A DNA stretch of 64,000 bases from Maratus speciosus (Eukaryota > Arthropoda > Arachnida > Araneae > Salticidae). The position numbers and the translations under genes were made by a program. The notes beneath the pieces are model-generated. The model saw only the letters and a program-made list of their open reading frames with translations. It was not told the origin of the DNA and searched no databases. Positions 1 through 10,627 of the stretch are shown here, in pieces. Each line of letters begins with the position of its first letter. Within the stretch, counting starts at the first letter, position 1. Where the stretch lies: positions 16,352,981 through 16,416,980 of the forward strand of contig OZ010798.1 in NCBI GenBank assembly GCA_963932465.1, read 5' to 3'.

Positions 1-155
1 ATAAATGGGTTTTAATGCAGAATTATCCGATTGGCTTCAAATTTGGCATACCGGTTTATTCTGATAAGACACTTTGCTGATTAGATTTGGAGGTTCATTG
101 GTTAAGTATAAAAGGGGAGGAACGGGGGGCCAACCCCCCTCCTAATATAGATAAA
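1..155 (+). repeat. copy of the 148-bp interspersed/tandem repeat
   Basis: This stretch matches, with very few changes, the copy at about 5100-5250. It carries the same landmarks (GGAGGTTCATTGGTTAAG, then GGGGAGGAACGGGGGGCC followed by a C-rich run). The window starts inside the unit, so neighbouring copies may lie to the left. The G-run/C-run pair could fold into a short hairpin. No coding potential is recognised. Confidence 0.85.
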
Positions 156-1353
156 CATACTTTCAAATGTCTGATCGAAGTTAAATTTTACATACTGACT
201 TAAATCTGATGACAATGCAATATCATTATGATTTTCGACACTTACCATCTTATACATATTTATATTAGAGGATAACACAAAAAAATTCGAATAGATTATC
301 GTCAAGAAATTTAAAGAAATAGTTTTAGATTAGATATAATAACCTGCGATCATTGTGTTTTTTTTTAACTTTTATAATTACATTGTATGTATGTTTTAAC
401 GCTGAATCAAAAAATTACCTTCATTTTTAACCATCATGTCAAGATTTTTCGAAAATCGTAAATTTCAAGGTTAAAAAATAGGGTCATTCCATGCCAAATC
501 ACCCCAGCCATGTAACCCACCATCTCCGATTTGTCAAAAATTTTCAGAAACCACCATACTAATAAAGTTAGAAAAGCACGTGAAATTTTAAATTGATGTG
601 ACTTACACATTTTTTTAACGTGACCTTGAATGTGAGTGTACAGCAAAAAAATGCGTCCCCTTGTAGTGGAAGTCATGGGTGTGCTTTGAGCTGCTGAATT
701 TTATTTCTCGGCTGCTACTTAAAATAGAAAGCTGAAAATTTTGCCACTTATAGTTCTTACCATGTGGAATTCAGAAAAAAATACGGTTTTAATGCTGGAT
801 CTTTTGTATATAATTAAAAAAATATTTATATTGACAGTTACTATATTTTGTATGAAAATTTTCAAAAATCAATTCTATAAAAGTACATCTCCCAACCTGA
901 ACCTAATATTTTTTTAAATGCTCCATATACCATGTTCCTTCAAATAAAGAAAAAAAAATCAGTGGTTGCTGTAATAATTTTTGAGAAAAAAAAAAGAAAA
1001 GCTAAACTTCTTTAAAGCATTGCAATTGGAATAAAGTCAAAGAAAATATTATACTAAATTAGCTAAACAGCTTCATTAAAACACATTTCTTCAATTCTTG
1101 TTTGCATAGCTATCAAAATTTACTCTTATTGGTAAAAATACATAAATAAAAGTCTTGTTTACTCCAATTCTATATTTTCTTGACTACATATTTGGAACAA
1201 ATTTCTTCAATATTTTAAATTTTCAGCAAGTAAATATACCGAAAACAAACAGATTTTGATTTTACACATACCATGTTTAAAATAATAAATAATAATAATC
1301 AGTGGGTGCTTTAAAAAAAAAAAACATATATATATATCAGTAACTAAATTTAT
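156..1353. other. AT-rich spacer, no gene recognised
   Basis: Low-complexity AT-rich DNA. Short open frames on the minus strand (for example 434-676) have no recognisable domain. The phrase GGGTCATTCCATGCCAAATC near 481 looks like part of an interspersed repeat, but no second copy is present here to confirm that. Confidence 0.5.
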
Positions 1354-1377
1354 GAGTATAGTAGGGCTGGGCGATAT

Positions 1378-3223
1378 ACCGTAATACCGTTATATATTGA
1401 TATTTCTTTAACACCGTGGTAACGATATTGAGATTTCAAACCTTCCGATATATCATTTCAAACGGTATTTCATCCGACTTCCGGAAATTACGGAGTTACG
1501 GAATTTCGGATTTACCGAATATCCGCGCGAAAGTTGATTACTTTTACAAATACCGCGCCGATATCGAAACTTGCGTAATATTTGCGGTTTTTGCAGGTGT
1601 CGCGCACGTACCGGAATATAGGCGAAAAGTCTACTGTTCTGATGTACCGCTTTGTTCCATCGGAGTTCGTCGAGAATCGAAATTGAAAAAGTCGTTCAAA
1701 TATCGGGCATTTCCGATACAATCTCTCGTGGACTCCACACCGGTAGTTGACTATTGTGAGTTGAAATAAAAGGCACCTGTACAGATCAATGTGTACAATC
1801 AATTGCTGGCGGAACTGATTGACAGATTTTCAAGAAGTAAGAACAATTTATAGATATTTCTTGTATGTTGTTTTTTCATTTATTAATAACATTAGTAAAT
1901 AATATATTATAACATATTATTTTAAATTATTTATTAATAACATTAATAATTTACATGTATGATAATTCTATTAAATCGTTTATTTTAAACAGAAATTTTA
2001 CTTAAAGCGGAAGTTAATTTTTTTTTCTCTTTCCCATTGCTATTTCCCTGCATTTTAGAGTTTATTAGATACTAGTATTTTTACGGGTTCTTCGCACGGT
2101 TTTTAAAAAAATAATTAGAATGATACAAAAAGAAACAAAAACATAATATCTTTCTCAAATTACGAAGGAAGATACTTTTCATTTCGAAAAATCACTAAAA
2201 ATCTATGCATGGTTTCATTCTGCATAGCAAAACATATTACTCATCCACAGCAGATTACAAATCTGATTGTATAAACGTTTGACTTCCGATTTCGCTGAGT
2301 TCGATAAACAAAAACAAACCACAGATAATTTCCTACTTTTTTTCTTTGCGGTTTTCCTATATTGGACATTTCTGGGAGGTTTTCTAATAACTTATTATAT
2401 TTTAATAAAAAATTGTTACGCAGCCTAATTTGCTGAAAGTTTGAAAGAAATCGGTTAATTAACATAGGAGTTATGGATTTGAATTTTTTTTCTTTTTTTT
2501 TTAAATGGTAAAGAAAGTACAGTTTTGTTTTTCTTCTTTTTCTTTAAATTTTTTTTTCGTTTGTATGCTTGCAGCTCAATATGTTTTTTCCGCACTTAAA
2601 CAACCCACACTTGTTGACACTTTCACGAAGCCCCTTTTTTAAGTAAAAGAATAGAATTTGAATAGTTTATCTCTCACTAAAAGAACGAGGATAGTTTTCA
2701 TTTTGAATCATCATGGCTTTTTAAGGGCTTCACTAATGCGAAAACATCCGCTCGTTAATGTTAATCCTAAATATTTTTAATACCTTGTTTGCATTTTTAT
2801 ATTTTTAAATTACTCTTTTGCATTGGACAGCCGAGATCGATCTCTACAAAAGCCGTTTTTTTACTTTTTAAATTTTGTTTTCGATTTTTATTTTACTGGG
2901 ATACTTTCACTTTCGAAACCGGTTCCGAAAGTAAAACTATCCTAGTAAAAAAAATCTGTAAGCAAAATCGAAAAGGTAAAAAAAAACGATCTTTGTGGAA
3001 CTTTATTTCAGCTAGACATTACTTTAAAAAAAAAGAAAAAAAGAAAAAAAAAGAAAATTGTAATTAGCAAAACGTCCGAATTTGGGACTTTGTACAGCAT
3101 TAAAAAAATTTCGTGTTGGCTTAAAATTATTTCACTGTTCTAATGCATTCATTTCTCCCTATTCTGAATAATATTACGATTATTTATTTATATCAACTTA
3201 TTTTACAACCATAGATAAAAAAG
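1378..3223 (+). other. 5' leader region of the BED-type hAT
   Basis: The first 400 bp are richer in CpG than the surroundings and contain an open frame of 117 codons (1416-1769) full of CCGATAT-like words. I read this as subterminal transposase-binding or promoter sequence, not a protein. From about 1850 to 3200 the DNA is AT-rich with T and A tracts and nothing recognisable. The leader runs to the BED exon at 3224. Confidence 0.45.
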
Positions 3224-3468
3224 ATGGGACCTCGGAATCGTGAAGATTGCCCAAAATACCATCAACTAGTGTCAAAAAAGGATACAAGAAGCCCTGTATG
3301 GCAATTTTATGGCCTTCCTGCTGATGAAAATGCCAAAGTCATTAGTTGTGATTTCTCAATTTGCAAATTGTGCAAACAGTGTGTATCAGCTAAAGGAGGT
3401 ACAACTATTAACTTGAGAAGCCTCATAAAAATCCACCATCCTGCACAATTCAGAAATTTAACGTCCAG
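3224..3468 (+). pseudogene. hAT transposase exon 1, BED zinc finger (degenerate)
   Basis: Translation from ATG 3224 gives a BED-type DNA-binding finger: SPVWQFYGL, then CKLC, then KGGTTINLRSLIKIHHP. The C-x2-C pair and the final His are present. The family consensus has an extra zinc-binding His in the NLxxHLxxxH segment, and here that position reads Leu (CTC where CAC is expected). A GT donor follows CAG at 3469-3470; its phase matches the acceptor at 6522, and joining continues the reading frame with the serine/proline-rich linker of exon 2. The finger normally recognises the element's own ends. It lies 1.9 kb inside the left terminus. Confidence 0.8.
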
Positions 3469-3687
3469 GTATTTTCTAGTTATTTTATTTCTGTCAGCCC
3501 AAATAACAATTCTCTAAATCCCATTTAAAATAAATTATTAAAAAAATAACATTTTCTAAACTAATAAAACTTTATATTCAGCCCAAATAATTTGGCTCAA
3601 ATAATTTCTTTTCTACGTTTCAGTTTTTAGCTCACAGGCTATCAAAGCCTGAGAGCTAATATGCCCCGCAGGTTCTGTATGTACGTA

Positions 3688-4798
3688 GGGGTGATTCTGT
3701 TCCGAATTTCCCGAAAATTGAAGGCATTCATTTCCGAAAATTTATAAAAATCGGTCATCAATCCGAAAATTCGGACATAAAAAATTTCGCGAATACCGAC
3801 AAGTGGTCGCCGAAAAAAAAATAAATTTTGTCAATCGTTTGCAGAAAAATCGCGAATTTCGTCAAAGGATCGGGGGAAAAGCGCAAATTTCGTCAAAGAA
3901 TCGTGAAAAAAGCGCAAATTTCGTCAAAAGATCGCGGGAAAAACGCAAATTTCGTCAAAGAATCGTGAAAAAAGCGCAAATTTCGTCAAAAGATCTTGGA
4001 AAAAGGCGCAAATTTTGTCAAAAGATCGCGAAAACACCGCAAATTTCGTCAAAAGATCGCGAAAACACCTCAAATTTCGTCAAAAGATCGCAAAAACACT
4101 GCGAATTTCGTCAAAACATCGCGAACAAACTGCGAAATTCGTCAAAACATCGTCAAAAAAACCAAATTTCGTCAAAACATCGCGAAAATACCGCGAGTTT
4201 CGTCAAAACATCGCGAAAAACCGTGAATTTCGTCAAAAAATCGCGAAAAAACCACGAATTTCGTCAAAAGATTGCGAAAACCCTCAAATTTCTTCAAATG
4301 ATCGCGAAAAACAACAAATTTCGTCAAAAAATTGCGAAAAAAATCAAAAAATTTCGTCAAAAGATTGCGAAAAAACTGCGAATTTCGTCAAAAAATCGCG
4401 AAAAACCGCGAGTTTTGTCAAAAAATCGCGAAGAACAACAAATTTCGTCAAAAGATTACGAAAAATCCGTAACTTTCGTCAGAAGATCGCGAAAAAACCG
4501 CGAATTTTGTCAAACGATCGCGGAAAACTGCAAATGTCGTCAAGAAATCGCCGGGATAAACAAATTTCGTCAAAAGATTACGAAAACCCCGCAAATTCCG
4601 TCAAAAGACCGCGATAAAACAACAAATTTCGTGAAGGGATCGCGAAAAACGCGAATTTCGTTAAAAGATCGCGAAAAACGCATAGTTACAGCAGAGACTG
4701 GATTTCCCCCTCCCCATTCCCCCCTCTGCTCTTACTTTTTAGAAAATTTGCTGTGAATTTCGGAATCTTTTTTTTTTTTTTACTCAGAATCACCTCTT
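3688..4798. mobile_element. non-autonomous element with 10-bp target duplication and minisatellite core
   Basis: TATGTACGTA occurs immediately before (3678-3687) and after (4799-4808) this segment. The segment begins GGGGTGATTCTG and ends with the near reverse complement CAGAATCACCTC, followed by TT. TTCCGAAATTC-like words are also inverted just inside both ends. Duplication plus inverted ends indicate a DNA transposon of 1.1 kb. A 9-10 bp duplication would suit Mutator-like elements, but no transposase is present to assign it. Most of the interior is the 31-bp tandem repeat. Confidence 0.65.
3835..4695 (+). repeat. 31-bp minisatellite, about 27 units
   Basis: The word TTTCGTCAAA recurs at a strict 31-bp step (for example 3857, 3888, 3919), alternating with GATCGCGAAAA. 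Because 31 is not a multiple of three, each run of three units shifts through all frames, and the repeat has no stop in the forward frames. That explains long open frames such as 3803-4756 (317 codons). The encoded Lys/Arg-rich text repeats every 31 residues and resembles no known protein. I do not regard it as a gene. Confidence 0.9.
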
Positions 4799-4854
4799 TA
4801 TGTACGTAACGCGATAACACTTGATAAAAATATCAGATTTTCTTCAAAATTTTT

Positions 4855-6113
4855 CCTAGGTTTATTCTGATAAGGAGCTTCTGATTAGATTTGGAGGTTC
4901 ATCGGTTAAGTATAAAGGGGGAATTAAGGGTTACCCCCCCCCTTAATTTAGATAAGTGGGTTTTTCATGCAGAATAATCCGATTTGCTTCAAATTTGGTA
5001 TACCGGTATATTGTGATAAGGCACTTCCCTGATTACATTTGGAGGTTCATTGGTTAAGCATAAAAGGGGAGGAACGGGGGGCCACCCCCCCTTAATATAG
5101 ATAAATGGGTTTTAATGCAGAATTATCCGATTGGCTTCAAGTTTGGCATACCGGTTTATTCTGATAAGACACTTTGCTGATTAGATTTGGAGGTTCATTG
5201 GTTAAGTATAAAAGGGGAGGAACGGGGGGCCAACCCCTCCTAATATAGATAAGGGACTATGCATATATAACGTTACCATTTTAGGGGGGAGGGGGGGTCT
5301 GGCACATGATATCGTAAGATACCTCTAGGGGGAGGGGGTTTTGTCTTTTGATATCGTTATCATTTTTTATCTATTTTTATTTGTAACTTGGTCTTTACAT
5401 CAAAGTAGTGTGTTATCTATTTTAATGAAAGTATAAAGTTATTATTAAAATCATTAAATGATTATAAAATTATTCAATTCCAAAACATGGAACATCCCGA
5501 CGTTTGGCATTCCTATTCTTTTGTCGTACGTGTATGCATATATAATCCGCTGTTCGACAAACCATATGCGAAGTATGTTTGAAATCATACTTGTGTTTAA
5601 TAGTAAATAAAAGAGAAAGAATATTGTCCACCTGTTTTCTTGAAAAGGAGTTCTGTTTGCCCCTCACCGTGCAGGAGGAAAGTGCAAAAAGATATTATTA
5701 CTCTTGAATGCATTATGTAACAAAAATCTATTATTAAATACTTTTAAATAGTAACTATTTCTTTTAAATGTTATTTAATATATAAACTGATATTTTATTG
5801 ACTTCTCTTTATCTGATTTAATAAAGTATGCGAAAAACAAATGTAACCATATTTGTATATCATTCCAAACAAAAGAAAGAAAATTCCTAAAATTTAAAGA
5901 ATTTTTATACATTGATAACGATATCATTACCGGGGGGGGGGGGTTCAAAGGATGATAACGTATGATATCGTATGGGGGGGAGGGGGTACAAAATTTCCAA
6001 AAAGTTGATAACGTTATATATGCACAATCCCTAAATGGGTTTTTCATGCAGATTTATCCGATTTGCTTGAAATTTGGCATACCGGTTTATTCTGATAAGG
6101 CGCTTCCCTGATT
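4855..6113 (+). repeat. 148-bp tandem repeat, about 3 copies plus a partial, split by a MITE
   Basis: The landmark GGAGGTTCAT occurs at 4893, 5041 and 5189, exactly 148 bp apart. A further partial copy resumes at 6032 (AAATGGGTTTTTCATGCAG) after the MITE and stops near 6113. Each unit has a G-rich stretch facing a C-rich stretch. The copy starting at 5100 is nearly identical to the one at the left edge of the window, so the repeat exists at more than one site. Confidence 0.88.
5253..6031. mobile_element. PIF/Harbinger-type MITE
   Basis: Ends are inverted: GGGACTATGCATATATAA at 5253 and the same sequence with two changes in reverse ending at 6031. They are flanked by TAA on both sides (5250-5252, 6032-6034). 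Removing the insert restores the 148-bp repeat text (ATATAGATAAATGGG). A 3-bp TWA duplication and GGG-starting ends are the PIF/Harbinger signature. The 779-bp interior has inverted G-runs next to GATATCGTA motifs near both ends and no transposase. Confidence 0.85.
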
Positions 6114-6522
6114 ATTTACCTTTTTGCTCACAAAGAGTGAGTTCTATTTTATGAATAATAGACATAAATAAGAGTATAATATACAAATAGTGTGAATAGC
6201 CTGTGAGCTCAATGCCATTAATCTAACTGGCACTTTTCTTTTTATTTAATGTACTTTTATCATTCTTAAAGATATAAAATGTAATTTTACTTCTATTCTC
6301 TAAATTTCCTTTTTGTTTCAAAAAGAATTTTGTCAGGTCTTTTAAATAAATAATACTTTATTGTTTATCATTTTCAAATTAACTGCAATATTTTATATTT
6401 TTCCCAACATATCTTTTGGATTCCCTCTCCCCCCCCCCCCCTCCTCTTTTTTTTAAAATTTTAAATAATTATGCATGTGCCAATAATTTTAATGTATTAT
6501 AGTTAATTTTTCTCATTTATAG

Positions 6523-8245
6523 TTACAACAAGCCAAATTTAGCAGTTGTCACAGGAGCAGGTGATGATGATGTTGACAATCCACAGTCTTCAGAAAAAAA
6601 TATAATTACCCCAGTTTCTTCATTTCCTAACTTTTACAATATTCCATCCACATCCAGCCAAATCTACAAGACAAATAAACAAATGTCCCTTACTGATTAA
6701 GCTCCCTTGGACTCTAAAAGCTCAGAAAAATGTACTGCCTCTGTTACAAAATTTCTTGCAACAAGCATGCAGCCTTTTAGTTTGGTTGAAGAAGATTCAT
6801 TTAAAAAAATGATCAAAACATTAAATCCTCGATATACTCTACCTGGGAGAAAATATTTTTCTGGAACTGCTATTCCAAAACTATACAATGATTCAGTTGA
6901 ACAATTAAAAGCAATAATACCACAAGGGCAAGGAAATTATTCCTCAATCACTTGTGACTGTTGGACATCTATTGTAGGTACAGGGCATACATATGTGGGT
7001 ATTACTTTGCACTTTATCGATGACAGCTGGGAGCTGATTTCTGTGTGCTTGTGTTGCTTCCACTTTGAAGAAAACCATACAGCTGAGAACTTGCTGGACA
7101 TAATACATGCTAAACTACAGAGACCATTAGATACAGCATCAATTGTGTCATGCACAACTGACAATGGACGTAATATTGTAAATGCAATTAAAAATTCAAA
7201 AATGCAGCATGTGCCTTGTTTTCCCCACACCATCAACATAGGCATAAATAAAGCATTAGAAGTTCCTCAAGTAAAAAGAGCTGTGGCACGATTAAAATGC
7301 CTTCAAAGTCAAATTGCTCACAGTTGGAAAATGAAGAGGGACTTGACTGCAGCTCAAGAGTTATTACAGTGTGATAAAAAGAGCTTGCCTTCAGCCTGTC
7401 CAACAAGATGGTGGTCAACTACAAAGTTATGCCAGCGATTTTTAGCAAACCAGCTTCCAATCTGCAAAATGCTACAGAATTTTGCAGAAAAAAAGCATCT
7501 GATGCCAGAAGGGTCTGAAATATCCTCTTTAGAGAGCTTGGTTGAAATAACAACCATTTTACTGAATATTACAGATATATTGGGATCAGAAAATTATGTA
7601 ACATCTTCTATCATTCTTCCAGTGATCGAGCAAATAAAAAAAAAAAATTACGAATTGAAACCGGCGATTCCAAACTTAAAAAGGCAATAAAGGAGAGCAT
7701 TTGTGGTGCTTTTGTGAAATATGAAGATGAAGATGTTTCAACCCTACTAATAAAATCCACATTTGTTGACCCCCCGATTTAAAAACAGTTATTTGTCTGA
7801 CATTGCCAAAAGTAAAGTAAAAGAACTGATCCAAACGGAATTAATTCAATTGGACAATTCAGCATCAGGATCAGGTCAAAACGAAAATTTAGAACCTGCA
7901 AAAAAGGAAAAGAAGGGTCTTTCACTTTCGTTTGAGGAAGAGGAAAATATTATTTCCAACGATCCGAAGGAAATTGCAAATGAAGAAATTGAAAGGTACT
8001 TATACATCCCAAAATTAGGAATAGATGACTATCCATTAAAATGGTGGAAAGAAAATCAAGCTCCTTTTCCAAATATCGCTAAACTTGCCAAAAAATACTT
8101 GGCAGTTCAAGGATCGAGTGTGCCGTGCGAGAGAGTTTTCAGTACAGCGGGCAATGTAATAACTAAAAGAAGGTGTTCCTCACTGCCCAAAAATGCAGAA
8201 ATGCAAATTTTTTTGCATTGTAATAAAAAAATTTTAAATTTATAG
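6523..8245 (+). pseudogene. hAT transposase exon 2 (catalytic and dimerisation domains), broken
   Basis: Begins after the acceptor TTTATAG (AG at 6521-6522) in the phase left by exon 1. The RNase-H-like core has TCDCWTS (first Asp codon at 6956), TTDNG (second Asp codon at 7160), a C-x2-H motif in CFPH and the CPTRWWST block. The C-terminal hAT dimerisation domain is at 7984-8242 with PFPNIAKLAKKYLAV and CERVFSTAG. Closest known group: ZBED1-like hAT transposases. Defects: stop TAA at 6698-6700, a shift in the A-run at about 7635-7648, and an extra C in the C-run near 7769-7775. The frame therefore runs as 6707-7690, then an intervening stretch in another frame, then 7763-8245. Confidence 0.9.
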
Positions 8246-8466
8246 GTAATTAAATTATTTTCATTTAACATATCTATTGTCTTATTATTGTCTTATGCAC
8301 ATTTTCTTGTTTCATTTGAATAATTTACAATGTTTAACTTTCCAAAAGTTTTCAATAATACACATTTTAGATCAGATCTGCAGGGAAAATATTTGCAGTT
8401 TTTAAAGCAATATATAAAAATTTAAATTTCTGTATCCTTTTAATATGTTAAATTAAGATATTGAAT

Positions 8467-8469
<3 letters not shown>

Positions 8470-8501
<32 letters not shown>

Positions 8502-8518
8502 GTGTGTGTGTGTTTGTA
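8470..8518. repeat. (TA)n(TG)n microsatellite
   Basis: Alternating TA passes into TG just downstream of the hAT transposase stop, still inside the element. Confidence 0.9.
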
Positions 8519-8665
8519 GTATTTTATACAGAGGACAGTTACATTTACGACCCTATAATGGAGTGATATATGAATTTATAATATCGATATATCGAAAATA
8601 TCGATATTTGGTCAGCGATATATCACGATATTAAAATTCTGATATCGCCCAGCCCTAGAGTATAG

Positions 8666-9716
8666 AAATTAGAATATTCTTAAGAAAGTTGAAATAGTTG
8701 CAAGTAAAATAACTTACAAATATTCTGATGTGAAGTTGCATATGATTGGTAATATAAATACATAAATAAGTCTTGTTTACCCCAATTCTATATTTCTTTG
8801 ACTACATATTTGGAACAAATTACTTCATTGTAGTAAATTCTGTCTAAGGCGGATTCTATGCAAGCCGGAAATCTGTCTACCGAAGAAAATTTTTCAAGTC
8901 CCGGCGAACCCATAGAAAATAACGTTAATTCTTGTTGCATAAGCCGGAATCTGTCTAACATGGAAACGAAAATGTTTCTAAGGTCCCACCAAAACCAAAA
9001 TTTTGCATAAGGCAGAAAAAATGATCTTTAAACATGAAAAGCATTCCATTTATAAAACTTTAAAACTGAAATACATACGTCATATACTCAATGCCGAGAA
9101 TTTTAATTAAGTTCCGTAATAGTTTTTTAAAAAAAGTTTATTTTTAACTAGAAACTGATTAAATTTTAAGGAATTCTTGCATTTAAAAAATGAAATAATC
9201 ATTTTTCCTATATAAATTTGCATGTAAAAATTATTATTATTAGAAGGATGCCCATTTATAAAAAATAAATATTTTCTAAAGTACAATATATTTATGCTTT
9301 AAGGTTTTACTCAAGTTCAAAGTGATAGCTTACTGTCTCATTCCCAAAGTTATTTTGTCTGTGTGTGTGTGTGTTTGAGTGTAAACTTCAAATTTACAGG
9401 TATTACAGCAGTACTAAGAAATTGAATAGCATTTCTCCTTTATCTGTAAAGACTTTCAGAATTTCAGTTTTCAACCGATTTTCGAGTCAGGACAATCAAT
9501 GAAAGATAGTCATCGTCGAGCAGTTTATTACAACTCAAGATCCAACCTTTTTATCAAAAACATAAAATGCTATTCGATTGACGTATGCTTCATTCCAATA
9601 AATCGCGTGTTCAAAAAACTCGATTACTGTATGGGTTATTTGTTCTTCGTCGTTTTATATTGTCTAAGGATCTTGTGTAAGTGCATCGTAAAAGTGGCTT
9701 CAAAATCTAAACTCAC
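8666..9716. other. spacer with a degenerate GCCGGAAATCTGTCTA repeat
   Basis: Between 8850 and 9020 the words GCCGGAAATCTGTCTA and GCCGGAATCTGTCTAA recur, reminiscent of a pogo-type terminal region in decay. The rest is AT-rich, with a short (GT)n at 9360. A 75-codon open frame at 9499-9726 shows no domain. Confidence 0.45.
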
Positions 9717-9718
9717 TA

Positions 9719-10615
9719 CAGTATAACATCTTTAATCCGGACATCTCTAATCCGGAAACTTCTGTAATCCGGACATTTCGGTATGTTTATTCGTTTTTAG
9801 TTTCAATTAAAGATAATAGATGGCGCCATAGAACATATGCGAATAAATTTTCAGAAAATTATTAAGAAAAGTGAAAAGACTGCCTAATTTACTACTTTTT
9901 TCGATTTTAAAATTGTAAGAATTTTCTAAATTAATATGTAAATAATATAGGTGCCTTTTTTTATTATTAATTTGTAAAAATCTAAAATTAATGGTAATTT
10001 TACAATTTTTCTTTTACCAAAGATAAGATGCGACCAAAACATCGTAAAACCAGATTTTATTATCATTATTTCTTCTAAGTATTTAATTTGTGACTTACTT
10101 CGATATTTGTAGGTCTATACATTTAATTTTTTATAACATTAGCCTTATATATTACTATTTTAAATATGTTAATGTGATCAAAAAGTTATTTTTTAAATTA
10201 ATTGTAAGTCTTATTTAAATTTTTACTATAACATGTTTTGGTTATAGAATATTTTTTTCAATAATTTTCATGATTATTCTGTTATTCTTCTGTTTTGTAT
10301 TATTTATTGAGTATTTATAAATCATAAATCGTAATTTAAAAAAGTTATTTACAACAGATGGCGACACTGCATAAAATATACATGATTATTTCAAAAATAT
10401 ATACATTTCAGCATTTTAAATTGATTTTTCTCAAAGTTTTTCAATTATTTTAAATTACCAAGTTCTTTGCATTTTTGTATTGCCATATTAATGAAAGATA
10501 TTAGTATTAATATTTATCTAAATGCATTCTAGTTTCAAAACTTCTCTAATCCGGAATTTTCTATAATCCGGAATCGACGTAATCGCGATGACTCCGGATT
10601 AAAGAAGTTATACTG
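9719..10615. mobile_element. pogo-type MITE, family 1, copy 1
   Basis: Inverted ends CAGTATAACATCTTTAATC at 9719 and the near reverse complement ending at 10615, each flanked by TA (9717-9718, 10616-10617). TCCGGA-containing words are repeated within the first and last 60 bp, typical subterminal binding-site arrays. There is no open frame in the 897 bp. A second copy lies at 15356-19007, interrupted by another element; comparing the two gives the empty insertion site. Confidence 0.9.
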
Positions 10616-10627
10616 TATTCCATCGCT

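Larger units (their letters stand above)
3629..6209. mobile_element. possible nested element with 14-bp inverted ends, inside the hAT intron
   Basis: AGCTCACAGGCTAT at 3629-3642 is found in exact reverse complement at 6196-6209, bracketing most of the inserted material of the intron. No clear target duplication could be read, so the boundaries are provisional. It contains the 31-bp minisatellite element, the 148-bp repeats and a Harbinger-type MITE. No transposase is visible. The alternative is that the two 14-mers are ends of unrelated relics. Confidence 0.45.
1362..8657 (+). mobile_element. hAT DNA transposon (BED-finger type), full length but inactive
   Basis: The ends are a perfect 16-bp terminal inverted repeat, TAGGGCTGGGCGATAT, at 1362-1377 and in reverse at 8642-8657. 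The flanking 8 bp, GAGTATAG, are identical at 1354-1361 and 8658-8665. An 8-bp duplication is the hAT hallmark. The element is 7296 bp, long for the family because the transposase intron (about 3469-6522) holds nested insertions. Subterminal DNA is rich in ATATCG motifs at both ends. The transposase has several disabling mutations, so this copy cannot move by itself, though its ends look usable in trans. Confidence 0.93.

Noticed and set aside
1416..1769. 117-codon frame just inside the left end of the hAT
   Set aside because: It overlaps a minus-strand frame of similar length, is made of repeated CCGATAT-type subterminal words, and has no domain.
3835..4695. CRISPR-like array of 31-bp repeats
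   Set aside because: Units are directly contiguous with no unique spacers, vary in sequence, and lie in eukaryotic transposon DNA.
3803..4756. 317-codon open frame (and overlapping frames at 3996 and 4015)
   Set aside because: It is the translation of a 31-bp minisatellite that lacks forward-frame stops. The protein text is a 31-residue periodic Lys/Arg-rich string with no domain, and other frames are equally open.
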